A DNA stretch of 5,506 nucleotides from Clostridiales bacterium (GCA_004553495.1 SFLE01000045.1:1-5506), one strand, 5' to 3'; positions 1 to 4,728 are shown, numbered from the stretch's first letter. The notes: a model not told the origin generated them from the letters alone. Program-made: numbers and translations.

Positions 1-214
1 CCATTTGGTTTTCGGCTTTCAGCTGTTCGGTCACGCCGTTGCGCTTCACCAGCTCCGGCACGATCAGCTCCATGCGATTTCGTGCCGCTTCGTCAATCTT
101 AGCGCAATACTGTCTTACGTACACCCAGCTATACGGGGCTGAGTTTTTCTTTATCGTGATTGTGCGGCTTGCGCCCTTGCCTCCCTTGTGTACAAGCGTA
201 TTCTTCTCAATCAG
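1..214 (-). pseudogene. TnpV-like protein fragment, no normal start, cut by window edge
   Basis: Read on the minus strand, a frame stays open for 71 codons from just after an in-frame TAA (215-217) to the window edge. Its last third contains the stretch IDEAARNR, then MELIVPEL and VKRNGVTEQLKAENQM. This strongly resembles the C-terminal half of TnpV, a small protein of unknown biochemical role encoded in clostridial transposons and integrative elements. The recognition is from memory of the family. The first 35 or so residues (KNTLVHKGGKGAS, then TITIKKNSAPYSW) do not look like the usual TnpV N-terminus. There is no ATG, GTG or TTG near the front of the frame: the first in-frame ATG is internal (71-73), and no ribosome binding site precedes the CTG/ATT codons at 209-214. 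I therefore read it as a decayed or rearranged mobile-element remnant lying 31 bp downstream of rsmG. A functional gene with a rare start cannot be excluded, and the true C-terminus lies outside the window. Confidence 0.5.
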
Positions 215-245
215 TTATCGTGACAACACGCTTGCCCAACTGCCG

Positions 246-947
246 CTACAGCGGATTTTTCTTTATTTGCGCCCATTTGCGCGGGTATTTCGCGTGAGTG
301 GGCTTTATCTTTTCGATAATGACGGCGGCGTGGCTTATGTCCGTTCCGGGCACCGTGTACAGTCTCACCTCTCTGAGCCGTGCGCCGAGCAGCGTAATAG
401 CGTTTTGAGCCTGCTCTACCTCCTCGCGGCAGTCGGGTCCCTTCATGGCTATGAACACGCCGCCGACCTTTACAAACGGCAGACACAGCTCGCACAGTGC
501 GCTCAGCCGAGCCACCGCGCGCGACACCGCAATGTCATACTCGCCCCTGTACTCCTCCGGAGCTTCCTCGGCGCGCGCATGGATACACTCCACATCGTGC
601 AGTCCCAGCCGCTCGCAGGTCTCACGCAGGAACTCAACGCGCTTATTGAGGCTGTCAAGCAGCGTTAGGCTCATCTCCGGCTGCGCTATCTTCAGCGGCA
701 GACCCGGAAAGCCCGCGCCGGTGCCGACATCAATGACCTTTTTGCCCCTAAAATCGCACATATTCAAAAGCGCCGCACAGTCGAGAAAATGCAGCCGTGC
801 GACATCCTCCTCCCCGCTTATGGCGGTGAGATTCATGACCTTGTTGCGATCCTCGAGAAATTCGTAATAGCCTATGTATCGCTCCAATGCCTCGCCCGTG
901 AGCTCAAGTCCAAGCTCGGCGAAGCCTTCCTTCAATATCTTTTTCAT
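246..947 (-). CDS. rsmG: 16S rRNA (guanine-527-N7) methyltransferase RsmG
   Basis: RsmG (GidB) is the cytoplasmic SAM-dependent enzyme that methylates N7 of G527 in 16S rRNA. The 233-residue protein matches the family's usual length. Visible family signatures are NLTAI (residues 39-43), the RLHFLD segment (51-56), the SAM-binding glycine loop GTGAGFPG (75-82) preceded by VIDV, an acidic LLDS at the end of the next strand (97-100), AVSRAVA (140-146), and the basic C-terminal YPRKWAQIKKNPL. The frame can be opened upstream to a GTG at 960-962. I place the start at the ATG (945-947) because GGAG at 955-958 lies 7 nt before it and would otherwise fall inside the coding region. The gene stands alone after the cell wall hydrolase gene rather than in the common mnmE-mnmG-rsmG order. 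A strong promoter lies just upstream and overlaps the terminator of the preceding gene. Identification is secure. Confidence 0.96.
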   Translation of the reverse strand: MKKILKEGFAELGLELTGEALERYIGYYEFLEDRNKVMNLTAISGEEDVARLHFLDCAALLNMCDFRGKKVIDVGTGAGFPGLPLKIAQPEMSLTLLDSLNKRVEFLRETCERLGLHDVECIHARAEEAPEEYRGEYDIAVSRAVARLSALCELCLPFVKVGGVFIAMKGPDCREEVEQAQNAITLLGARLREVRLYTVPGTDISHAAVIIEKIKPTHAKYPRKWAQIKKNPL

Positions 948-954
948 CAAAAAT

Positions 955-958
955 CTCC
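955..958 (-). promoter_or_regulatory. Ribosome binding site that sets the rsmG start
   Basis: GGAG on the minus strand lies 7 nt upstream of the ATG at 945-947. It lies downstream of the alternative GTG at 960-962, so translation should begin at the ATG. Confidence 0.8.
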
Positions 959-962
959 ACAC

Positions 963-993
963 AAAAAAATGAGCCGTTCTGACGGCTCATTTT
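963..993 (-). terminator. Intrinsic terminator of the cell wall hydrolase gene
   Basis: A 12-bp stem (966-977 with 982-993, core ATGAGCCGT/ACGGCTCAT) encloses a 4-nt loop at 978-981. On the minus strand it runs into seven consecutive T residues (969-963). It lies 25 bp after the stop codon of the hydrolase gene and only about 15 nt before the rsmG start codon. Confidence 0.85.
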
Positions 994-1017
994 AACATAT
1001 TGTTTTGTGATTGGCAA
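989..1017 (-). promoter_or_regulatory. Sigma-A-type promoter of rsmG
   Basis: The minus strand shows a -35 TTGCCA (1017-1012), a 17-bp spacer, and an extended -10 TG-T-TAAAAT with the hexamer at 994-989. Each hexamer has one mismatch to consensus. The -35 begins immediately after the hydrolase TGA stop codon (1020-1018). The predicted transcription start, about 978-981, falls in the loop of the terminator hairpin, giving a leader of about 30-35 nt that carries only one arm of the hairpin. Confidence 0.75.
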
Positions 1018-1860
1018 TCAGCAGAAGAAATTATGATCGCCTATCTTGGCTACCCATGTCGTTTCTATCATGCCGCTGTCCCAATACCTTCCGGTCTGGA
1101 AAAACAGCGCGTTGTCCACGGTGTTGTATCCCTCGTACACGAGCTTTGCGCAGATAACGCTTATCTCATACGGCTCGCCGTATATCGCGCCGCTCGTTGC
1201 CACCGAGAACTGCCCCGGCTGGAAAATGACCTCCTTGAGGGTCGCGCCGAAGCGAGCATCGCCCACGCGATTGAGGATAACATTTCCGACGCCTATCTGC
1301 CCTTCCATGGGCTGGTTGCCGGACTCCCATGTGATGATCCTGCTCATCCAGTAGAGATCGTCCTCATTATAGTACTCATCCCCGCTCCGGAGGATCTGTT
1401 CGTCTGCCGTGCTGAAATCAATGGTTCCCGTTTCGGTGTCCTCGGTGAGCGTAAGCGTGAATATCTTCGCCAGCGCTTCCGCGGGGACCACAAATGAGCC
1501 CTCGATCTCAATATAGCCGTCGGGCAGATAGATGTATCTGCCATTTGCGCACATGTACTGATCTGCGCTTGCGGCAGTTATCGTTATGCCTGCCGTTTCG
1601 ACGGTCAATTTATCTATCTCTTTATCATAGTAAACATCGGTGTCGTAACCGAGGACGGCACACGCGGCTTCAAGCGAAACATATGTGTTGTCGCCGATGA
1701 GATAGCCGCGGCAGGACAGCAGTCCGTCAAAGTATATCGGGGTCTCGGTATAGCCGGCTCCGGTGTCAGCATCCTCTGCAAGCGCGCTCGAGCAGAGGAA
1801 TACACACAGCAGACAGATAACGAACACGAGTGTGACACTGTATTTTTTCAGTTTACTCAT
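1018..1860 (-). CDS. Secreted cell wall hydrolase, SleB/CwlJ (Hydrolase_2) family with copper-amine-oxidase-like N-terminal domain
   Basis: The 280-residue exported protein is predicted to cleave peptidoglycan. Residues 1-28 form a signal peptide: basic MSKLKKYS, a hydrophobic core, then SSALA with probable cleavage before E29. Residues of about 42-150 resemble the copper amine oxidase N-terminal-like module, a non-catalytic beta-rich stalk common in Firmicute surface proteins (YVSLEAACAVLGYD, then FVVPAEALAKIF). Residues of about 168-280 are the Hydrolase_2 catalytic domain of SleB and CwlJ: WMSRIITWES with the likely catalytic Glu179, GQIGVGNVILNRV (187-199), VIFQPGQFSV (211-220), and the terminal IGDHNFFC. 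SleB and CwlJ degrade spore cortex during germination, but Hydrolase_2 proteins with this stalk could equally act in vegetative or mother-cell wall turnover. The ATG start is supported by AGGAG (1867-1871) 6 nt upstream. It appears to be a single-gene unit with its own promoter and terminator. Confidence 0.88.
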   Translation of the reverse strand: MSKLKKYSVTLVFVICLLCVFLCSSALAEDADTGAGYTETPIYFDGLLSCRGYLIGDNTYVSLEAACAVLGYDTDVYYDKEIDKLTVETAGITITAASADQYMCANGRYIYLPDGYIEIEGSFVVPAEALAKIFTLTLTEDTETGTIDFSTADEQILRSGDEYYNEDDLYWMSRIITWESGNQPMEGQIGVGNVILNRVGDARFGATLKEVIFQPGQFSVATSGAIYGEPYEISVICAKLVYEGYNTVDNALFFQTGRYWDSGMIETTWVAKIGDHNFFC

Positions 1861-1930
1861 ATAACGCTCCTGTCATAAAATTTCATTCGGCAAAACACCG
1901 AACGAGTGCCTATAACTCTAAGGCATATTA

Positions 1931-1960
1931 ATTATAACGGAACATTTATGAGGGCGTAAA
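1931..1960 (-). promoter_or_regulatory. Putative promoter of the cell wall hydrolase gene
   Basis: A perfect TATAAT -10 (1936-1931) lies 18 bp downstream of TTTACG (1960-1955, four of six matches to the sigma-A -35). The predicted start near 1924 gives a leader of about 64 nt. That leader can form a small hairpin, TTCGG (1886-1890) with CCGAA (1898-1902). I see no clear sigma-G or sigma-E element, so the match argues mildly against strictly sporulation-specific expression. Confidence 0.5.
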
Positions 1961-1965
1961 TAGCT

Positions 1966-2090
1966 ATATTGCACAAACGAACGCGTGTCGAATTGTGCAT
2001 ATTTCATAGTATCGGTTCAAAAACCGCAAGATTTAGGGGCTTTCGGGGCTCTAAACACACGATTTTGTGCCTTCGTCAAGTTGCACAAAA
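1966..2090. repeat. Two hairpin-forming inverted repeats sharing a GCACAA arm
   Basis: The first repeat pairs ATATTGCACAA (1966-1976) with TTGTGCATAT (1993-2002), with one bulged T and an inner CGA/TCG pair. The second pairs TTTTGTGC (2063-2070) with GCACAAAA (2083-2090) across a 12-nt loop. The shared hexamer GCACAA appears in the order forward, reverse, reverse, forward. They could be operator sites for a dimeric regulator or arms of a structured RNA; the sequence alone does not decide. Confidence 0.55.
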
Positions 2091-2190
2091 ACTAACTTTC
2101 GACAACAATTTCTTAAAAAATCGTAAAAATTATTACAATTATTAATCATGTGTATAACATTATGTAAATCAATTTCGTTATGTTTAGATA

Positions 2191-2202
2191 TTATGTAAAC
2201 CA
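2191..2202 (+). repeat. Left copy of 12-bp inverted repeat around the TSCPD gene
   Basis: TTATGTAAACCA here is the exact reverse complement of 2484-2495. It ends 11 bp before the TSCPD stop codon. A near-copy, TTATGTAAATCA, lies 31 bp to the left at 2160-2171. Confidence 0.6.
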
Positions 2203-2213
2203 AAACGCTGTTT

Positions 2214-2456
2214 TTATATGCAATTTTTCAGTGCTTTGGATAGCTGATCGGGGCACGAGGTCTGCTTGAAACCGCACTTTATCCCCTCCATGCGTGCTAT
2301 CGCATCCTCCACCTTCATCCCCACCAGAAGTTGCGAAATACCCTGCAGATTGCCGCTGCACCCGCCTTTTACCACCACTTTCTCAATGCGGCCGTCTTCG
2401 ACATCGATTTCGAAAAGCTGCGAACATACCCCTTTGGGTCTATAAGTTAAATGCAT
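2214..2456 (-). CDS. Small TSCPD-domain protein (TIGR03905-type)
   Basis: This is an 80-residue cysteine-rich protein. It carries the namesake TSCPD motif (residues 66-70) and the other conserved blocks: KGVCS with Cys11, GGCSGNLQGI (31-40) with Cys33, and GIKCG with Cys61. It matches the stand-alone TSCPD family in length and motif order. TSCPD domains also occur at the C-terminus of B12-dependent ribonucleotide reductases, where their cysteines are thought to help redox cycling or metal binding. The function of the free-standing form is not established. The spacing of the conserved cysteines suggests metal or thiol chemistry, which is inference. The ATG is supported by GAGG (2464-2467) 7 nt upstream. 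It is divergent from spoIIP across a 142-bp gap and is bracketed by a 12-bp inverted repeat. Confidence 0.87.
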   Translation of the reverse strand: MHLTYRPKGVCSQLFEIDVEDGRIEKVVVKGGCSGNLQGISQLLVGMKVEDAIARMEGIKCGFKQTSCPDQLSKALKNCI

Positions 2457-2483
2457 ATTTTCACCTCAACTTTTGAATATTCA

Positions 2484-2495
2484 TGGTTTACATAA
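2484..2495 (-). repeat. Right copy of 12-bp inverted repeat around the TSCPD gene
   Basis: The minus strand reads TTATGTAAACCA, identical to 2191-2202 on the plus strand. The repeat lies 28-39 bp upstream of the TSCPD start codon, so it falls in that gene's promoter or leader. An additional ATGGTT (2483-2488)/AACCAT (2508-2513) inverted repeat overlaps it. Confidence 0.6.
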
Positions 2496-2547
2496 CAACA
2501 TGGCTACAACCATATAAAGCATACCACAACCGCCCGCGCAAGTACAG

Positions 2548-2576
2548 AAATATTTTGTCTCCCTCCGTAATATGAT
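2548..2576 (+). promoter_or_regulatory. Candidate sigma-E promoter of spoIIP
   Basis: AAATATT (2548-2554) resembles the sigma-E -35 element. After a 14-bp spacer, AATATGAT (2569-2576) matches the sigma-E -10 consensus CATACAAT moderately. The predicted start, near 2583, lies just before the ribosome binding site. In Bacillus subtilis spoIIP is transcribed by mother-cell sigma-E, which fits. The match is partial, so this is tentative. Confidence 0.4.
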
Positions 2577-2591
2577 AGAAAGACGGGAGGG
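2561..2591 (+). promoter_or_regulatory. Hairpin that can mask the spoIIP ribosome binding site
   Basis: CCCTCCGT (2561-2568) can pair with ACGGGAGGG (2583-2591) through eight base pairs and one bulged G, enclosing a 14-nt loop. The 3' arm contains the only ribosome binding site, GGGAGG (2585-2590), which lies 8 nt before the TTG start (2599-2601). Pairing is possible only in transcripts begun upstream of about 2561; a transcript from the candidate sigma-E promoter would lack the masking arm. Confidence 0.45.
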
Positions 2592-2598
2592 CTGAGCA

Positions 2599-3552
2599 TT
2601 GAAGAAACTAAAAGCGATAATTCTGGGCGGACTTGCCCTGCTGTGCCTTTATCTGTTCGCCATTTACCTGCGGGCAGACGGGGACAACATTATAAAAAGC
2701 ACCATTTCTCTGGCATCGCCGGCACCGGAGGTGAGCTATCCTGCGAAAACGCCGCTGGACACGCCCGAGCCCGCCGCCTCGGAAGCTCCGGTCACGCCGA
2801 CCATAATACCTACCACCATATCCGGCGGCATGGTCATCAAAAACTCCACCGACTATGACATTGACATAAACGCCATTGCGGATCATGGCTGCTCGCTGCG
2901 CCTTGAGCGCGATAAGCCGCAGATACTCATTATACACACCCACTCAAGCGAAGCATACTCCCCCGCCGGACTCGACAAATACGAGGATCTCGGCACCAAC
3001 CGCACGCTCGACGCAAGCTACAGCGTTATCCGCATCGGAAACGAGCTGACCGCTATATTTGAAGCCAACGGGCTGAATGTCATACACGACACGCAGGTTT
3101 TTGACTATCCCAGCTACACCGGCTCATATAACCGAAGCTGCGAGGCGATAGAAAAGTACCTTGCGGATAACCCGAGCATAAAAATAGTCATCGACCTGCA
3201 CCGCGACGCGCTCGGCTCGGACACCGTTACATACAAAACGGCGGCGACGGAGCAGGGCGTTTGCGCAAGTCAGGTGATGTTCGTAATAGGCAGTAACGCC
3301 AGCGGGCTCGAGCATCCGAACTGGCAGCAAAACCTCAGCCTTGCGGTTTATCTGCAAAACGCCGTTTGCCGGAGCTATCCGAGCCTTATGCGCCCCATAC
3401 TGCTGACAAAATACCGCTATAACCAGCACCTCACCCCCGGTTCGATGATATTGGAGGTCGGGAGCAACGGCAATACTCTTCAGGAGGCGCTCGCGGCGAT
3501 ACGCCTTTTCGGAAACACCGCCGGTCCCGCGCTCGCGCAGCTCGTGGAGTAA
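2599..3552 (+). CDS. spoIIP: Stage II sporulation protein P, peptidoglycan amidase/endopeptidase
   Basis: SpoIIP is the membrane-anchored hydrolase that works with SpoIID and SpoIIM to thin septal peptidoglycan and drive engulfment of the forespore. The 317-residue protein has one N-terminal membrane segment (about residues 5-24), then a Pro/Thr/Ala-rich linker (about 38-75), and a catalytic domain from about 105 to the end. Family landmarks are ILIIHTHSSEAYSP (109-122) with His113, His115 and Glu118, YSVIRIGNEL (141-150), IVIDLHRDA (196-204) with His201, and a late acidic EVGSNGNTLQEA (286-297) with Glu286. These are candidate zinc and catalytic residues by analogy with SpoIIP and amidase_3 enzymes. 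The start is TTG, chosen because GGGAGG (2585-2590) lies 8 nt upstream and the encoded MKKLK precedes the membrane helix. It is shorter than the roughly 400-residue B. subtilis protein, mainly in the linker. The gpr gene that often precedes spoIIP is absent here. Confidence 0.93.
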   Translation: MKKLKAIILGGLALLCLYLFAIYLRADGDNIIKSTISLASPAPEVSYPAKTPLDTPEPAASEAPVTPTIIPTTISGGMVIKNSTDYDIDINAIADHGCSLRLERDKPQILIIHTHSSEAYSPAGLDKYEDLGTNRTLDASYSVIRIGNELTAIFEANGLNVIHDTQVFDYPSYTGSYNRSCEAIEKYLADNPSIKIVIDLHRDALGSDTVTYKTAATEQGVCASQVMFVIGSNASGLEHPNWQQNLSLAVYLQNAVCRSYPSLMRPILLTKYRYNQHLTPGSMILEVGSNGNTLQEALAAIRLFGNTAGPALAQLVE

Positions 3553-3563
3553 GCGCTACTTAT

Positions 3564-3569
3564 TATAAT
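3564..3569 (+). promoter_or_regulatory. Possible -10 element upstream of the CBS-domain gene
   Basis: A perfect TATAAT lies 12 bp after the spoIIP stop codon. The -35 position (around 3541-3546, CTCGTG) is poor. If used, transcription would start near 3576, and the whole 5' leader would be the hairpin described next. Confidence 0.35.
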
Positions 3570-3577
3570 GTAGGAAT

Positions 3578-3622
3578 AAAAATCCCTCCCTGTGTCAACC
3601 ATGATAGCAAGGAGGGTTTTTT
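3578..3622 (+). terminator. Terminator-like hairpin containing the CBS gene's ribosome binding site
   Basis: CCCTCC (3584-3589) pairs with GGAGGG (3611-3616). Inside lie TG/CA (3591-3592 with 3608-3609) and TGTCA/TGATA (3593-3597 with 3602-3606) around an ACCA loop. Six T residues (3617-3622) follow and end directly at the ATG (3623). The A-run at 3578-3582 could also pair with the T-run. The shape is that of an intrinsic terminator for spoIIP, yet GGAGG (3611-3615) is the only ribosome binding site for the CBS gene, 7 nt before its ATG. Confidence 0.8.
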
Positions 3623-4051
3623 ATGAAGGTTTTTGATATTATGAGCGACCACATCGTGACCGTAGGGCTCAGCGAGCCTGTGTCCGCGGCGGCAAGGCTT
3701 TTGAAGCAGTACAACATAGGCGCCGTGCCGGTGTGCGACAACAGGGGCAATCTGCGCGGCATGATAACCGACAGGGACATAACGGTCCGCTGCGTTGCAA
3801 ACGGTCTGTCCACCGCCGAGACGAAGTCCGGAGATGTGATGACGCGCGGCGTTATAACCGTTAACGACAACGCCAACATCGGCGATGCCGCCCGACTGAT
3901 GGCGGACGCGCAGATAAGGCGGCTGCCGGTGTGCCGAAACGGTGTGCTCGTCGGTATGCTGTCGCTTGCCGACCTTGCGCGAAACACCGACTGTGACACC
4001 GAGGCAGCGGAGGCTCTTTGTGAAATTTCAAAAAACATCCGCAGAGTGTAG
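3623..4051 (+). CDS. Tandem CBS-domain protein
   Basis: This 142-residue cytoplasmic protein consists of little more than two CBS domains, residues of about 5-62 and 71-125, which would form one Bateman module. Typical features are MSDHIVTV at the front of the first domain, IGAVPVCDN and the GMITDRDI turn (46-53), then VMTRGVITV (72-80) opening the second domain, and RRLPVC followed by LVGMLSLADLAR (109-120). Bateman modules bind AMP, ATP, SAM or related ligands and regulate partner enzymes or transporters; the partner is not visible here. The short tail (126-142) has no recognisable domain. The ATG is set by GGAGG 7 nt upstream, which lies inside a terminator-like hairpin, so translation and perhaps transcription should depend on that structure. 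It lies 70 bp downstream of spoIIP and 110 bp upstream of the rubrerythrin gene. Confidence 0.92.
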   Translation: MKVFDIMSDHIVTVGLSEPVSAAARLLKQYNIGAVPVCDNRGNLRGMITDRDITVRCVANGLSTAETKSGDVMTRGVITVNDNANIGDAARLMADAQIRRLPVCRNGVLVGMLSLADLARNTDCDTEAAEALCEISKNIRRV

Positions 4052-4066
4052 CATTCGCTACAGTTT
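4047..4066 (+). terminator. Weak hairpin at the end of the CBS gene
   Basis: TGTAGC (4047-4052) pairs with GCTACA (4057-4062) around ATTC and is followed by GTTTAT. The stem is only 6 bp, overlaps the stop codon, and has a poor T-run, so termination would be partial at best. Confidence 0.3.
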
Positions 4067-4080
4067 ATCCTCGCCGTAAC

Positions 4081-4113
4081 TATTATAATAAGCTCAGAAA
4101 GACAAAGAGTCTT
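4081..4113 (+). promoter_or_regulatory. Possible rubrerythrin promoter and 5' leader hairpin
   Basis: A TATAAT (4084-4089) is embedded in the perfect 10-bp palindrome TATTATAATA (4081-4090). No good -35 is present 16-18 bp upstream, so an activator or another sigma context may be needed. ATTATAA (4082-4088) equals one half of the PerR box known from Bacillus, but the second half is missing. A start near 4096 would place a small AAGAC/GTCTT hairpin (4099-4113) at the very 5' end of the message. Confidence 0.4.
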
Positions 4114-4161
4114 GAAAAAACAAAGTGAATTTAAATGTGATCTTATTAGGAGGTAAATATT

Positions 4162-4728
4162 ATGGCAAAGTGGGTATGCCCCGTATGCGGTTATGTTCAT
4201 GAAGGCGACACTCCCCCCGAGAAGTGCCCCATCTGCAATGTTCCCGGCAGCAAGTTCACCCTGCAGGCTGAGGAGAAGTCCTGGGCAGCAGAGCACGTTG
4301 TCGGCGTAGGCAAAGTATTCGGCGAAGACGTTCCCGAGAGCGTCCGCGAGGAGATCGTCAGCGGTCTGCGCGCAAACTTCGAGGGCGAGTGCTCCGAGGT
4401 CGGTATGTATCTGGCAATGGCTCGCGTTGCACACCGCGAGGGTTATCCCGAGATCGGCCTGTACTGGGAGAAGGCTGCTTACGAAGAGGCCGAGCACGCC
4501 GCAAAGTTCGCAGAGCTCCTCGGCGAGGTCGTGACCGACTCCACCAAGAAGAATCTTGAGCTGCGCGTTGACGCCGAGAACGGTGCGACCGCCGGCAAGT
4601 TCGAGCTTGCAAAGCTCGCAAAGCAGTATAACCTCGACGCTATCCATGACACCGTTCACGAGATGGCTCGCGACGAAGCCCGCCACGGCAAGGCCTTCGA
4701 GGGTCTGCTGAAGAGATACTTTAAGTAA
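4162..4728 (+). CDS. rbr: Reverse rubrerythrin (rubredoxin domain at N-terminus), peroxide/oxygen detoxification
   Basis: Rubrerythrins reduce hydrogen peroxide in the cytoplasm of anaerobes using electrons from NAD(P)H through rubredoxin-type partners. This 188-residue protein has the rubredoxin FeS4 site first: CPVCGY (Cys6, Cys9) and CPIC (Cys22, Cys25). The four-helix diiron domain comes after it. That order is reversed relative to classical rubrerythrin and is known from clostridial NADH-peroxidase-type proteins. Candidate diiron ligands are the glutamates of NFEGECSEVGMYLAMAR (72-88), ExxH at Glu109/His112, Glu139 in DAENGAT, and ExxH at Glu172/His175. The start is supported by AGGAGG (4148-4153) 8 nt upstream. 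Codon use differs from its neighbours: isoleucine is always ATC and there are many CGC, GAG and AAG codons, as expected of a very highly expressed gene. It has its own leader and a strong terminator and is probably monocistronic. Confidence 0.95.
   Translation: MAKWVCPVCGYVHEGDTPPEKCPICNVPGSKFTLQAEEKSWAAEHVVGVGKVFGEDVPESVREEIVSGLRANFEGECSEVGMYLAMARVAHREGYPEIGLYWEKAAYEEAEHAAKFAELLGEVVTDSTKKNLELRVDAENGATAGKFELAKLAKQYNLDAIHDTVHEMARDEARHGKAFEGLLKRYFK

Larger units (their letters stand above)
1861..2213. other. 353-bp AT-rich intergenic region, no gene seen
   Basis: This gap lies between the hydrolase start and the TSCPD stop. It holds the hydrolase promoter and leader on the right-to-left side, two GCACAA inverted-repeat hairpins (1966-2002 and 2063-2090), a small CGGTT/AACCG hairpin (2013-2026), a direct repeat of GGGGCT (2036-2041 and 2045-2050), and TTATGTAAA motifs at 2160-2168 and 2191-2199. 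I found no convincing coding frame, tRNA or strong terminator. The CAAAACGCTGTTTT segment (2202-2215) could form only a 5-bp stem after the TSCPD gene. Confidence 0.6.

Noticed and set aside
151..223. 9-bp direct repeat TTATCGTGA (151-159 and 215-223)
   Set aside because: It could mark an insertion junction, but a 9-bp repeat in 245 bp is not rare enough, and nothing else supports an attachment or target-site duplication.
39..668. 209-codon plus-strand open frame
   Set aside because: It lies mostly antisense to rsmG, whose family motifs are unmistakable, and its composition is low-complexity and shadow-like with no ribosome binding site.
2202..2215. Terminator of the TSCPD gene
   Set aside because: AAAAC/GTTTT gives only a 5-bp AT-rich stem with a 3-nt loop and no following T-run on the minus strand.
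2471..2540. Sigma-A promoter for the TSCPD gene
   Set aside because: Several TTATAT or TATGTA pieces exist, but none pairs with a credible -35 at the right spacing, so I did not annotate one.
4079..4097. Complete PerR box upstream of rubrerythrin
   Set aside because: Only one ATTATAA half-site is present; the flanking seven bases on either side do not match the second half.
3595..4686. 363-codon minus-strand open frame
   Set aside because: It spans two recognised plus-strand genes and the gap between them; the length comes from GC-rich antisense codons, not from a real protein.
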